DNA from: Azospirillum agricola
GTDB lineage: Bacteria > Pseudomonadota > Alphaproteobacteria > Azospirillales > Azospirillaceae
Direction of reading: 5' to 3'
Assembly (NCBI RefSeq): GCF_017876095.1
Contig: NZ_JAGINM010000004.1
Span: 310,001-374,000, forward strand
DNA length: 64,000 bases
Part shown: positions 48,517-57,220 of the stretch, one piece after another
How positions within the stretch are numbered: position 1 is the stretch's first letter
How the letters are laid out: each line of letters opens with the position of its first letter
Notes under the pieces: model-generated
The model's input: only the letters and a program-made list of their open reading frames with translations
The model's database searches: none
Told to the model about the DNA's origin: nothing
Program-made: the position numbers and the translations under genes

Positions 48517-48975
48517 TCAGGCGGTCGGGCTGGCCTCATGCTGGGTCAACAGGGCGTAGATCGCGTCGCCCGACTGGGCACCGCGCAGCTTCTCGCACAT
48601 GGACTGGTCGCGCAGCAGGCGCGACACGCGGGCGAGCGCCTTCAGATGGTCGGCCCCCGCCTGCTCCGGGGCGAGAAGAAGGAAGATCAGATCCACCGGC
48701 TGCTCATCGATCGCGTCGAAATCGATGGGACGTTCCAGGCGGGCGAAGACGCCGTGGACACGGTCGAGGCTGGACAGCTTGCCGTGGGGAATGGCGATGC
48801 CATGCCCCACGCCGGTCGTGCCCAGCCGCTCGCGTTCCAGGAGGACGTCGAAGATCGCCCGCTCGTGCTGACCGGTCAGATCGGACGCTTTGCGCGCCAG
48901 CTCCTGGAGGGCCTGCTTCTTGCTGCCGGCCTTCAGGTTCGGGAGGATGGCGTGCGGCGCTATGAGGTCGAGCAT
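48517..48975 (-). CDS. ptsN: PtsN, nitrogen regulatory EIIA protein
   Basis: 152 residues, EIIA-Ntr. The phosphorylatable histidine is His64 in GVGHGIAIPHGKLSSL. The family opening MLDLIAPHAILPNLKAGSKK and the later PVDLIFLLLAPEQAGADHLK match. EIIA-Ntr takes phosphate from PtsP through NPr and, by phosphorylation state, influences potassium transport, nitrogen control and stringent response in other proteobacteria. Downstream of hpf with a 38-base gap, the standard rpoN-hpf-ptsN order. Confidence 0.96.
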   Translation of the reverse strand: MLDLIAPHAILPNLKAGSKKQALQELARKASDLTGQHERAIFDVLLERERLGTTGVGHGIAIPHGKLSSLDRVHGVFARLERPIDFDAIDEQPVDLIFLLLAPEQAGADHLKALARVSRLLRDQSMCEKLRGAQSGDAIYALLTQHEASPTA

Positions 48976-49013
48976 GAGGCTTCAGACCAGGGGGAAAGGG
49001 TCGGCGCCTGGGG

Positions 49014-49607
49014 TCAGGCGCCGGCCTTCTCCGCCGGATCGACCCAGCCGATGTTCCCGTCGGCGCGGCGGTACACCATGTTCAGGCGACCGTGCACGCC
49101 GTTGTGGAACATCAGCGCCGGAGCCTGGGCCAGCTCCAGGCGCATCACCGCCTCGCTGACCGACAGGGTGGCGATGGAGGTTTCCATCTCGGCCACGACC
49201 ATCGGCTGGTGCGCGCCGTCGACCGGGGCCTCGGCCTCGTGGTCGTCGGCCTCGGCCTCCAGGATCTGGTAGCGGGCGGGCAGCGCCTCGACGGCGGCGG
49301 AGCCGTTCTCGCCATGGTGGTCGCGCAGGCGGCTCTTGTAGCGGCGCAGGCGCTTGGCCAGCTTGTCGCAGGCCGTGTCGAAGGCCGGATACGGCTCCGT
49401 CGCGTCGGCGGCGCTCTGCAGGACGATGCCGCGGCCCACATGGACCTGGATGTCGGCCTTGTAGAGGTGCGCGTCCTTGGCCAGAACGACGTTGGCTTCG
49501 ATCGGCTTGTTGAAGTACTTGCCGACGACGGTGGTCAGGCTGTCGGCCACATGGGTGCGCAGGGCGTCGCCCACGTCAAGCTGCTTGCCTTTGACAGTCA
49601 GTTGCAT
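49014..49607 (-). CDS. hpf: Ribosome hibernation promoting factor, long form
   Basis: 197 residues. The N-terminal S30AE ribosome-binding domain (MQLTVKGKQLDVGDALRTHV) and KLAKRLRRYKSRLRDHHG precede a linker and a C-terminal dimerisation domain (LSVSEAVMRLELAQAPALMF, NMVYRRADGNIGWVDP). This is the long HPF that pairs 70S ribosomes into 100S dimers. It follows rpoN. The ATG at 49607 is immediately downstream of two overlapping palindromes that include the ribosome site. Confidence 0.95.
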   Translation of the reverse strand: MQLTVKGKQLDVGDALRTHVADSLTTVVGKYFNKPIEANVVLAKDAHLYKADIQVHVGRGIVLQSAADATEPYPAFDTACDKLAKRLRRYKSRLRDHHGENGSAAVEALPARYQILEAEADDHEAEAPVDGAHQPMVVAEMETSIATLSVSEAVMRLELAQAPALMFHNGVHGRLNMVYRRADGNIGWVDPAEKAGA

Positions 49608-49608
49608 G

Positions 49609-49629
49609 TTGGAACGTTTCCAATATTGG
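49609..49629 (-). promoter_or_regulatory. Overlapping palindromes at the hpf ribosome-binding region
   Basis: TTGGAACGTTTCCAA (49609-49623), a hairpin with six-base arms, and CCAATATTGG (49620-49629), fully palindromic, cover the bases just before the hpf ATG, including the GGAAA that would act as ribosome site. Either an operator or an mRNA hairpin that restricts initiation would fit; neither is shown. Confidence 0.45.
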
Positions 49630-49731
49630 TCCGCTGGGGACGATGGAGAGACGACGGTCCGCCGTACGCGAGCCGCGACCTTAGTCGGGGGTCCCTAGAC
49701 TGTCAACGAAGCGCGCCCCCGCGGGTTCCGG

Positions 49732-51336
49732 CTACATGCGTGACATCTTGGCACGGCGTCTCTGCACCGACGACGGTATTTTCATCGCTTCACGATACTT
49801 CGCGACCGTCCGCCGCGCAATGTCGATCCCCTCGGCGCGCAGAATCTCCACCAGCTTGTCGTCGGACAGGACGTCCTCGGGCTTCTCGGCGTCGATCATG
49901 GTCTTGATGCGGTGCCGCACCGCCTCCGCCGAATGGGCGGCCTGCCCGTCGGCCCCCTGGATGGCCGAGGTGAAGAAATACTTCAGTTCGAACACGCCGC
50001 GCTGGGTCGCCATGAACTTGTTGGTGGTGACGCGGCTGACCGTGCTCTCGTGCATGCCGATCGCCTCGGCGATGTCGCGCAGGATCAGCGGCTTCAGGTG
50101 CGAGACGCCGTGGATGAAGAAGGCGTCCTGCTGGCGGATGATCTCGGAGGCCACCTTCAGGATGGTGGTCGCCCGCTGGTGCAGCGACTTCACCAGCCAG
50201 TTGGCCGACTGGAACTTCTCCGCCAGATACTCCTTGTCGGCCTTGTTGCGGGTGGCGTCGGAGATGCGCGCGAAATAGCGCTGGTTGACCAGCACGCGCG
50301 GCAGGGTGTCGGGGTTGAGGTCGATCAACCAGCCGCCGCCGGGGTTGGGCCGCATCAGGATGTCGGGGGTGACGAGCTGCGCCGGGGTGTGGTCGAAGCA
50401 CAGCGCCGGCTTGGGATTCAGCTTGCGGATGTCGGCGACCATGTCGGCGACGTCCTCGGCGTCGACGCCGCAGACCTTCATGATGGCCGGCAGGTTGCGC
50501 GCCGCCAGCAGCTCCAGATTGTCGAGCAGCGCCTGCATCGCCGGGTCGAGCCGGTTCTTCTCGCGAAGCTGGATCGCCAGGCATTCCTTCAGCGAGCGGG
50601 CGAAGATGCCCGGCGGGTCGAAGCGCTGGCAGGCCGTCAGCACCCGCTCCACCCGCGCCGGATCGCAGCCAAGCTGTCCGGCCAGCGCCGCGGCGTCGAA
50701 GCCGACCAGCCAGCCGGCCTCGTCCAGCATGTCGATCAGCGCCAGCCCGATCAACTGGTCGCCATGGTCGGGCAGGTCGATCTTGAGCTGCTCGGTCAGG
50801 TGGTCGCGCAGGCTGATCTCGCCGGTGAGCGTCGCCTCCAGGTTGGAGTCGTCGTCCTCGAAGCCGCTGCGCCCGCCGCGCTCGCTGTAGGAGCCGTAGA
50901 CCTCGTTGCCGCCGTCCGAACCGTCGGAGAAGCGGTCGTCGGCGTAGACATTCTCGAAATCGGTGTCGAGCGGCGATTCCGACGAGGCCCCCATGGTGTC
51001 CGACGAGGTCAGCTCCACCGTGTCGCGGGTGCGCCCGTCCGCCGACGGCGGGGCCGGCCCGTCGTCGCGCCCGTTGAGGCTGTCGGCCAGCGAGCCGCCC
51101 GGCTCCGCGCCGCCCGGCCCGTCCAGCCCCCCCTGCGCCTCGCCGCCGACCGGGTCGCTGCCGCCGTCGCCGGGGCCGCTGTCGCGCTCCAGCAGCGGGT
51201 TCTGTTCGATCTCGCGGTCCACGAAGTCCGACAGCTCGATGTTCGACAGTTGCAGCAGCTTGATCGCCTGCTGCAACTGCGGCGTCATCACCAGTGTTTG
51301 GGCTTGTCGGAGATCGAGACGTTGAGCAAGCGCCAT
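49732..51336 (-). CDS. rpoN: RNA polymerase sigma-54 factor
   Basis: 534 residues. The N-terminal Gln-rich activator-interaction region is LDLRQAQTLVMTPQLQQAIK. An acidic, Gly/Ser/Asp-rich region II spans about 60-165 and is longer than in E. coli. A core-binding domain follows, then the DNA-binding HTH (AIGMHESTVSRVTTNKFMAT) and the RpoN box ARRTVAKYRE near the C-terminus. It directs transcription of nitrogen-related genes and, in this window, of the psp operon. Starts 17 bases after the lptB stop, so probably co-transcribed with the lpt genes as in other proteobacteria. Confidence 0.98.
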   Translation of the reverse strand: MALAQRLDLRQAQTLVMTPQLQQAIKLLQLSNIELSDFVDREIEQNPLLERDSGPGDGGSDPVGGEAQGGLDGPGGAEPGGSLADSLNGRDDGPAPPSADGRTRDTVELTSSDTMGASSESPLDTDFENVYADDRFSDGSDGGNEVYGSYSERGGRSGFEDDDSNLEATLTGEISLRDHLTEQLKIDLPDHGDQLIGLALIDMLDEAGWLVGFDAAALAGQLGCDPARVERVLTACQRFDPPGIFARSLKECLAIQLREKNRLDPAMQALLDNLELLAARNLPAIMKVCGVDAEDVADMVADIRKLNPKPALCFDHTPAQLVTPDILMRPNPGGGWLIDLNPDTLPRVLVNQRYFARISDATRNKADKEYLAEKFQSANWLVKSLHQRATTILKVASEIIRQQDAFFIHGVSHLKPLILRDIAEAIGMHESTVSRVTTNKFMATQRGVFELKYFFTSAIQGADGQAAHSAEAVRHRIKTMIDAEKPEDVLSDDKLVEILRAEGIDIARRTVAKYREAMKIPSSVQRRRAKMSRM

Positions 51337-51353
51337 GGACAGGGAACCGAGTG

Positions 51354-52130
51354 CTAGAGGCTGAACCGGTCGCCGAGGTAGACCCGGCGCACATCCTCGT
51401 GCGCCACGATCTCCGCCGGCCCGCCCTCCATTAGTACCACACCATCGTGCAAAATATATGCCCGATCGACTAGGTCTAAAGTTTCTCGCACGTTGTGGTC
51501 GGTGATGAGCACGCCGATTCCCCGGTCGCGCAGGTGCCCGACCAGCTCGCGGATGTCGTTCACCGCGATCGGGTCGATGCCGGCCAGCGGCTCGTCGAGC
51601 AGGATGAAGTGCGGCTGCCCGGCCAGCGCGCGGGCGATCTCGACACGGCGGCGCTCGCCGCCCGACAGCGCCAGGGCGGGGGCGCGGCGCAGATGGGTGA
51701 CGGAGAATTCGGCCAGCAGCTCGTCCAGCATCGCCTCGCGCGCGTCGCGGTCGCTCTCGACAACCTCCAGCACCGAGCGGATGTTGTTCTCCACCGTCAT
51801 GCCGCGGAAGATCGAGGCCTCCTGCGGCAGGTAGCCGATGCCGAGCCGGGCGCGCCGGTACATCGGCAGGGCGGTGATGTCCTGCCCGTCCAGCGTGATG
51901 GTGCCGGAATCGGCGGCGATCAGCCCGGTGATCATGTAGAAGCAGGTCGTCTTGCCCGCCCCGTTGGGGCCGAGCAGCCCGACCGCCTCGCCGCGCTGGA
52001 CGCTGACCGTCACGTCGCGGACGACCGGGCGCTTCTTGAAGGACTTGCCGAGATGGCGGGCGACCAGCCCCTCGGCGGGAGCGGCCGCGGTGGCGGCGGC
52101 GCCCGGCCCGTTGGCGGTCAGCACGGTCAC
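51354..52130 (-). CDS. lptB: LptB, LPS export ABC ATPase
   Basis: 258 residues. Walker A GPNGAGKTTCFYMITGL, Q-loop in GYLPQEASIFRGMTVENNIR, signature LSGGERRRVEIARAL, Walker B FILLDEPLAGIDPIA. The LptB2FG complex pulls lipopolysaccharide from the inner membrane. The start is the GTG at 52130 that overlaps the lptA stop (GTGA), though its frame is open further upstream through lptA. A short N-terminal extension of about 20 residues precedes the ABC domain. Confidence 0.96.
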   Translation of the reverse strand: MTVLTANGPGAAATAAAPAEGLVARHLGKSFKKRPVVRDVTVSVQRGEAVGLLGPNGAGKTTCFYMITGLIAADSGTITLDGQDITALPMYRRARLGIGYLPQEASIFRGMTVENNIRSVLEVVESDRDAREAMLDELLAEFSVTHLRRAPALALSGGERRRVEIARALAGQPHFILLDEPLAGIDPIAVNDIRELVGHLRDRGIGVLITDHNVRETLDLVDRAYILHDGVVLMEGGPAEIVAHEDVRRVYLGDRFSL

Positions 52131-53014
52131 GGCTTCGCCGCCGCCGGCCTGGCGCCGGAGGCCGGCCTGCCCTGGGAGCCGCCCGCTTCCGGACCGTTCT
52201 GGCCGGGGATCAGCAGGCCGCTGACCCGCCCGGCGGTGGGGCCGGCGATGACGCGGTTGATCTTGGTGTTCATGTTCATCTCGGCGGCCTCGCCGTTCAG
52301 CTGGTTGTCGCCGCGCGTGATCTTCACGTTGCCGATCAGCACCGCGACGTTGTCGGCGACCGAATAGACCATCTTGTCCGACAGCGCGACGTCGGTCGCC
52401 GTCGTCACCACGACGCTGCCCGACCCGTCGATCCGCTCCATCTGGGTGGAGCCGTCCGGCATCTTCCTGAGCTGGCCGATCAGCACGTCGGCGCGCAGCC
52501 GGTCGGCGCCGCGCACCGCCACCGCGTCGCCGCGCGCCACGGTCAGCTCGCGCGCCTCGTAATATTCCAGGCTGTCGCGGGCGGTCACCACGTCCTTGGT
52601 GGTGATCAGCTTCAGGTCCTTGCCGGTCACCACGGCGACCTGCTTGTCGACGTCGTAGACGCCGTGGTCGCCGAACACCTGCTGGTTCGGGCTGACCACG
52701 CGGACGGCGCCGTCGGCGACGAGCTGGAAGACCTCGTTCCCCTTGCCGGGGACCTCGCGGTAATAGGCGGTCAGCACGTCGGCGAAGACGGTCGATTCGC
52801 CGCGCTTGGCCGAGGCGTTGCCGCGCGCCACGTAGGCGCGGACGTCCTGATGCCACTCGATCGCCTGGTCGGCGTTGACCTCGACCGGGATCTTGCCGCC
52901 GCCCATGCCGGGCAGCCCCTGGGCCAGGGCCGCGCCGGGCATGACGACGCCGCCGGCGCCCCCGGCGGCGAGAAGGGCGAGGACGGCGGCCAGCCGGCTG
53001 CGCGTGGAATGCAT
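52127..53014 (-). CDS. lptA: LptA/OstA periplasmic LPS transport protein
   Basis: 295 residues with a signal peptide (LAAVLALLAAGGAGGVVMPG, cleavage near ALAQG). The OstA beta-jellyroll follows: IPVEVNADQAIEWHQDVRAY, VFADVLTAYYREV and TRGDNQLNGEAAEMNMNTKI. It is longer than E. coli LptA (185), as is usual in alphaproteobacteria with an internal duplicated OstA region. ATG at 53014; a GTG at 53017 is also in frame. It overlaps lptC upstream and lptB downstream. Confidence 0.92.
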   Translation of the reverse strand: MHSTRSRLAAVLALLAAGGAGGVVMPGAALAQGLPGMGGGKIPVEVNADQAIEWHQDVRAYVARGNASAKRGESTVFADVLTAYYREVPGKGNEVFQLVADGAVRVVSPNQQVFGDHGVYDVDKQVAVVTGKDLKLITTKDVVTARDSLEYYEARELTVARGDAVAVRGADRLRADVLIGQLRKMPDGSTQMERIDGSGSVVVTTATDVALSDKMVYSVADNVAVLIGNVKITRGDNQLNGEAAEMNMNTKINRVIAGPTAGRVSGLLIPGQNGPEAGGSQGRPASGARPAAAKP

Positions 53015-53775
53015 CACCGCTTCTTACTCCCCGGACGCTCGGCGGCCTGAACCTCGGCCTTGGACTGGTTGAGGAAGACCACCGTCTTGCCGCGGTCGGT
53101 CATGCGGAAGCCCTTGGCGTTGATCTCGCCCTGCGGCCCCTGCCCGGTCACGGGGGCGTCGCCCCAGGCGTTGCCCTTGCGGATGTCGGTCTCCGCTTCC
53201 TCGGTGGTGAACTCGTTTCCGTCGTCGCGCATGACGCGGACGTTGCCGCGCATCAGCAGGATGCCGGTCACCTGGTTGTACCAGCCCTTGTCGGAACGGA
53301 TCGTCACCCAGGTGCCGGCGGTCTCCGTCATCTCCGCCTCGGGCAGGTCGAGCAGCACGATGTCCGGCTGGTCGGTCGACTTGTCGGCCTTGGCGGCGAC
53401 CAGGGAGAAGGGCTGGTTGTGCTCGTCCAGGCTGAAATAGCGCGGCTTCAGCATCTCGCTCTGCCCCTTGTCCGCGGCGATGCGCGGGGTCGGCAGGCTG
53501 GTCAGCGACGGCCACGCCGCCAGCAGCGCCACCAACGCCAGGGCGGCGGCCGGCAGCACGAACTTCATGGCGGAGACGAAGCGGCTGTAGACCCGGCTGA
53601 CCGGGCGGGTGTCGCGGCGCCGGTGGGCGCGCGAGGCTGCCGTCAGGTGATGCGGGACCGGGCCGGCGGCCAGGGGCAAGGCCGGAGCCGGGGCGGCGCC
53701 CTGCGGCGGAACGGCCGGACGGGTGCCCGGGCGGGCCTCGGCCCGCAGTTCCTGGACACCATCCTCGATGCTCAT
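53014..53775 (-). CDS. lptC: LptC, inner-membrane LPS transport protein
   Basis: 253 residues. A cytoplasmic Pro/Ala/Arg-rich segment of about 65 residues leads to one membrane helix (FVLPAAALALVALLAAWPSL, about 72-91) and a periplasmic LptC beta-jellyroll (MLKPRYFSLDEHNQPFSLVA, GNVRVMRDDGNEFTTEEAET). The cytoplasmic extension is longer than in E. coli LptC (191). Stop codon overlaps the lptA start. Lies 25 bases after kdsD. Confidence 0.92.
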   Translation of the reverse strand: MSIEDGVQELRAEARPGTRPAVPPQGAAPAPALPLAAGPVPHHLTAASRAHRRRDTRPVSRVYSRFVSAMKFVLPAAALALVALLAAWPSLTSLPTPRIAADKGQSEMLKPRYFSLDEHNQPFSLVAAKADKSTDQPDIVLLDLPEAEMTETAGTWVTIRSDKGWYNQVTGILLMRGNVRVMRDDGNEFTTEEAETDIRKGNAWGDAPVTGQGPQGEINAKGFRMTDRGKTVVFLNQSKAEVQAAERPGSKKR

Positions 53776-53800
53776 GGGCGGCTTCTCCGCTCGGCCGTGG

Positions 53801-54832
53801 TCAGGCGGCGCCCGCCCGCAGGCAATCGTGGATGTGCACGATGCCCAGCGGCCGGTCGGCCTCGATCACGAACAGGGTGGTGATCTGCTTCTCGTTCATC
53901 ACCCGCAACGCCTCGGCGATCAGCGCCTTCGGCCGGATCGTCTTGGGATGGGGCGACATGATGCGGTCCGCGCGTTCCGCCAGCAGTTCCGGGGCGAGAT
54001 GGCGGCGCAGGTCGCCATCGGTGATGATCCCGACCAGCGCGCCATCACCGTCGGTGACGCCGACGCAGCCGAGCCGCTTCGCGGTCATCTCAAAGATGAC
54101 GTCGGACAGCGGGGAATCAAGACGGCAGAGCGGCAGCCCGTCGCCCGCATGCATGACGTCGGTCACCTTCAGCAGCCCGCGGCCGAGCTGCCCGCCCGGA
54201 TGGAATTCGCGGAAATCGGCGGCGGAGAAGCCCCGGCGCTCCAGCAGCGCCACGGCCAGCGCGTCGCCCAGCGCCAGCATCATGGTGGTCGAGGTGGTCG
54301 GCGCCAGCCCCAGCGGGCAGGCCTCCGGCACCGGCGGCAGGACCAGCGCCACGTCCGACTGCTCGGCCAGCGCCGAGGCGGCCCGGCGCGTCATGCCGAT
54401 CAGCGGGATGTCGAAGCGGCGGGTGTAGGCGATGATGTCCGACAGCTCGTGGGTGTCGCCGGAGTTGGAGAGCGCCACCACCGCGTCGTCGCGGGTGATC
54501 ATGCCGAGATCGCCGTGGCTGGCCTCGCCGGGATGGACGAAGAAGGCCGGCGTGCCGGTGGAGGCCATCGTCGCCGCGATCTTGCGGGCGACGTGGCCCG
54601 ACTTGCCCATGCCGGTGACGATGACGCGGCCGCGGATGCCGTGCAGCGTGTCGAGCGCCCGCAGGAAGGCGCCGTCCAGCCCGTCGGCCAGCGCGTTCAG
54701 CGCGTCGGCCTCGGTGCGCAGGACGCGGGCGGCGCAGGCGATGTCGTCCGCCCGCGTCCTTCCGGACCCGGAGGTCACGGATCCGGCCAGATCGCCGATC
54801 GCTTCCGCCGCCTCGTTCAACAAGCTGGTCAT
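53801..54832 (-). CDS. kdsD: Arabinose-5-phosphate isomerase KdsD/KpsF/GutQ
   Basis: Converts ribulose-5-phosphate to arabinose-5-phosphate, the first committed step to Kdo for lipopolysaccharide, 343 residues. An N-terminal SIS domain (about 50-190, RVIVTGMGKSGHVARKIAAT, SNSGDTHELSDIIAYTRRFD, STTMMLALGDALAVALLERR) is followed by two CBS domains (PLSDVIFEMTAKRLGCVGVT; IAEALRVMNEKQITTLFVIE). ATG 54832; the frame opens further upstream without conservation. It heads the lpt run, with rnd 169 bases upstream. Confidence 0.95.
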   Translation of the reverse strand: MTSLLNEAAEAIGDLAGSVTSGSGRTRADDIACAARVLRTEADALNALADGLDGAFLRALDTLHGIRGRVIVTGMGKSGHVARKIAATMASTGTPAFFVHPGEASHGDLGMITRDDAVVALSNSGDTHELSDIIAYTRRFDIPLIGMTRRAASALAEQSDVALVLPPVPEACPLGLAPTTSTTMMLALGDALAVALLERRGFSAADFREFHPGGQLGRGLLKVTDVMHAGDGLPLCRLDSPLSDVIFEMTAKRLGCVGVTDGDGALVGIITDGDLRRHLAPELLAERADRIMSPHPKTIRPKALIAEALRVMNEKQITTLFVIEADRPLGIVHIHDCLRAGAA

Positions 54833-55001
54833 GGACGCAGGATGCCTTCTGGAAGAAACACGGCGCCGCCCGCCGGAACGAGCGCGGGCGGCGCCCCGCG
54901 AAGGGGGCAGTATGCCCACCGGCGGGCGTCGGGTCAAACCCACGGCCGGATGGACAGGGTTTGTCCCACCTTTGGGAGAGGACGCGACTTTGTGCGAAGG
55001 G

Positions 55002-55628
55002 TCAATGCGCCAGGATGTCCGGAACTTCCCAGCCGCCGAGGTCGAGCTCGCCGCGCGCCGGCAGGAAGTCGAAGCAGGCCTGCGCCAGATGGGTCCGCCC
55101 CTCGCGCGCCAGCATGACGTCGAGCTTGGCCTTCAGGTCGTGCAGGTGCAGCACGTCCGACGCCGCGTACTTCATCTGCTCGGGGGTCAGCTCGGAAGCG
55201 CCCCAGTCCGAGGACTGCTGCTGCTTGGACAGCTCGACGCCGATCAGATCCCTGGTCAGGTCCTTCAGGCCATGGCGGTCGGTGAAGGTGCGGACCAGCT
55301 TGGAGGCGACCTTGGTGCAGTAGACCGGCCGGCAGGAGACGCCGAGATAGGCCTTCATCACCGCCACGTCGAAGCGGGCGAAGTGGAACAGCTTGGTCAC
55401 GGCGGGGTCGGCCAGCAGGCGCTTCAGGTTCGGCGCCTCGTACTGCCCCTTGCGGAACTGGACGAGATGCACCGCCCCGTCGCCGGCCGAGAGCTGGACC
55501 AGGCACAGCCGGTCGCGGTGGGGGTTCAGCCCCATGGTCTCGGTGTCGATGGCGACGGCGTTGTCGCGGGCGTTCGCCGCGAGGTCGAGGCCGTCCGGCA
55601 GATCGCCGTCATGAAGATCGATGGGCAT
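55002..55628 (-). CDS. Ribonuclease D-like 3'-5' exonuclease
   Basis: 208 residues, a DEDD-family nuclease core without the HRDC domains of E. coli RNase D (375 residues). Exo I: AVAIDTETMGLNPHRDRLCL (Asp and Glu). Exo II: LFHFARFDVAVMKAYLG (Asp). Exo III: YAASDVLHLHDL (Tyr and Asp). Short proteins of this type are typical in alphaproteobacteria at this locus. Role: RNA processing or turnover, by family. It is preceded by tRNA-Leu on the same strand. Confidence 0.92.
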   Translation of the reverse strand: MPIDLHDGDLPDGLDLAANARDNAVAIDTETMGLNPHRDRLCLVQLSAGDGAVHLVQFRKGQYEAPNLKRLLADPAVTKLFHFARFDVAVMKAYLGVSCRPVYCTKVASKLVRTFTDRHGLKDLTRDLIGVELSKQQQSSDWGASELTPEQMKYAASDVLHLHDLKAKLDVMLAREGRTHLAQACFDFLPARGELDLGGWEVPDILAH

Positions 55629-55743
55629 GGTCGGTTCCCGGCAGAAGGCCCCCGGCCACGGACCCTAGAAACGACGAACGCCGCTCTGCACGGTCGCCCC
55701 GGATCGGGGAGTTGTGCATGCGGCGCAGCCGGGTAGAAAGAAA

Positions 55744-55830
55744 TGGTGCCCAGGAGAAGACTCGAACTTCCACGACATTTCTGCCACAGGTACCTGAAAC
55801 CTGCGCGTCTACCAATTCCGCCACCTGGGC
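55744..55830 (-). tRNA. tRNA-Leu (CAG)
   Basis: 87 bases including an encoded CCA end. Acceptor GCCCAGG pairs with CCTGGGC. The D arm contains TGGCGGAATTGGTAGACGC, the box typical of leucine tRNA. The anticodon stem-loop is CAGGT-TTCAGGT-ACCTG, giving anticodon CAG, followed by a long class II variable arm and the T arm GTTCGAGTC. Reads CUG codons, the dominant leucine codon in this window. Confidence 0.95.
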
Positions 55831-56073
55831 TCGGTGCTCGGTGTGTGGACGGGTTTTTAGTGACCGGGCCGGGGGCCGTCAACAGCTTTTTTCTCGGGAT
55901 CGTCATTTTTCCGGAACGGTCCGGCCGCCAGGAGCTGCTCCCATGGATGGGAGGCCCTAGCCGGACGGGGATGCTTTCGCTATAAGCATCGGCGCATTCA
56001 TGTCCTAGAGATCAGGTCCGGGCGGCGCGCCAGCTAAGGGAGCCCGCGCGACACGGCACGGGGGAGACGGTCG

Positions 56074-57045
56074 ATGTCCTATCGCACTCAGGTTATCACG
56101 GTGTTCGGCGGGTCGGGCTTCATCGGCCGCCACCTGATCCGGCGCCTCGCCAAGTCGGGCGCCGTCGTCCGCATCGCGACGCGCAACCCGGCCAAGGCCG
56201 GCTTCCTGAAGACCGCCGGCGCCGTCGGCCAGATCGTCCCCTTCGCCACCGACGTGACCAAGGACGAGTCGGTCGCCCGCGCGCTCCGGGGCGCCGACAT
56301 CGCCATCAACCTGATCGGCGTGCTGTACGAGCGGGGAGCCCAGAGCTTCCAGGCCGCCCATGTCGACTGCGCCGCCCGCATCGCCCGCATCGCCGCCGTC
56401 GGCGGCGTGTCGCGTCTGGTGCATGTCTCGGCGCTGGGCGCCGACGCCGCCTCGCCGGCCTCCTACGCGCGCTCCAAGGCGGCGGGCGAGCAGGCCGTGC
56501 TCGACGCCTATCCGGCGGCGACCATCCTGCGGCCGAGCATCGTCTTCGGGCCGGAGGACAATTTCTTCAACAAGTTCGCCGCGATGGCGCAGATCGCCCC
56601 GGCGCTGCCGCTGATCGGCGGCGGCAAGACCCGCTTCCAGCCGGTCTATGTCGGCGACCTCGCCGACGCCATCGTCGCCTCGCTGGATCTCGACAGCGCC
56701 AAGGGCCGGACCTTCGAGCTGGGCGGCCCGCGCGTCTACAGCTTCCGCGAACTGCTGGAGCTGACGCTGAAGACCATCCAGCGCAAGCGCTTCCTGGCCA
56801 CCATCCCGTGGAGCGCCGCCGAGACGCTGGGCGGCGTGCTGGAGAAGGTGCCGGTGCTGGCCCCGGCGCTGACCCGCGACCAGGTCGAGCTGCTGAAGCG
56901 CGACAACGTGGTGTCGCCGTCGGCCGCCGGCTTCGCCGACCTCGGCATCACCGCGCTGACCTCCTGCGAGGTGCTGGTGCCCACCTATCTGGGTCGCTTC
57001 ATCGTCGGCGGCCGCAACCCGACGGTGGCCGGCGGCGCGCACTGA
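56074..57045 (+). CDS. NAD(P)H-binding protein, NDUFA9-like complex I-associated subunit family
   Basis: 323 residues, extended short-chain dehydrogenase fold. The N-terminal motif TVFGGSGFIGRHLIRRLAKS is the atypical SDR NAD(P)-binding site, and NLIGVLYERGAQSFQAAHVD plus RLVHVSALGADAASPASYAR match the NDUFA9/complex I 39-kDa-like group. The catalytic YxxxK is replaced by SYARSKA, in line with this group. Alphaproteobacterial homologues are thought to be related to the mitochondrial subunit. ATG 56074 follows GGGGGAGACG. It ends in a clear terminator. Confidence 0.87.
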   Translation: MSYRTQVITVFGGSGFIGRHLIRRLAKSGAVVRIATRNPAKAGFLKTAGAVGQIVPFATDVTKDESVARALRGADIAINLIGVLYERGAQSFQAAHVDCAARIARIAAVGGVSRLVHVSALGADAASPASYARSKAAGEQAVLDAYPAATILRPSIVFGPEDNFFNKFAAMAQIAPALPLIGGGKTRFQPVYVGDLADAIVASLDLDSAKGRTFELGGPRVYSFRELLELTLKTIQRKRFLATIPWSAAETLGGVLEKVPVLAPALTRDQVELLKRDNVVSPSAAGFADLGITALTSCEVLVPTYLGRFIVGGRNPTVAGGAH

Positions 57046-57073
57046 GCCGCAGCGCCCCCGCTTCGCCAACGAC

Positions 57074-57102
57074 AGCCCCGGCCGCCGCGCCGGGGCTTTT
57101 TT
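57074..57102 (+). terminator. Rho-independent terminator
   Basis: AGCCCCGG (57074-57081) pairs with CCGGGGCT (57090-57097), followed by a run of six T (57097-57102). It starts 29 bases after the stop of the NDUFA9-like gene and is the cleanest intrinsic terminator in the window. Confidence 0.92.
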
Positions 57103-57220
57103 CATGGCAGCCCTGCCGGAGGGCGGACACCCCCCGGCTTGATTTCACGGGGACGGGGCGGCATGTCCGGGCCTCCGCCTTCCGGCCCGGCGGCGGAACA
57201 CCAACCGGCGGGAGGCGATC

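Noticed and set aside
51354..52856. LptB with a long N-terminal extension
   Set aside because: The extension is an out-of-frame reading of lptA; the GTG at 52130 overlapping the lptA stop is the normal lpt layout.
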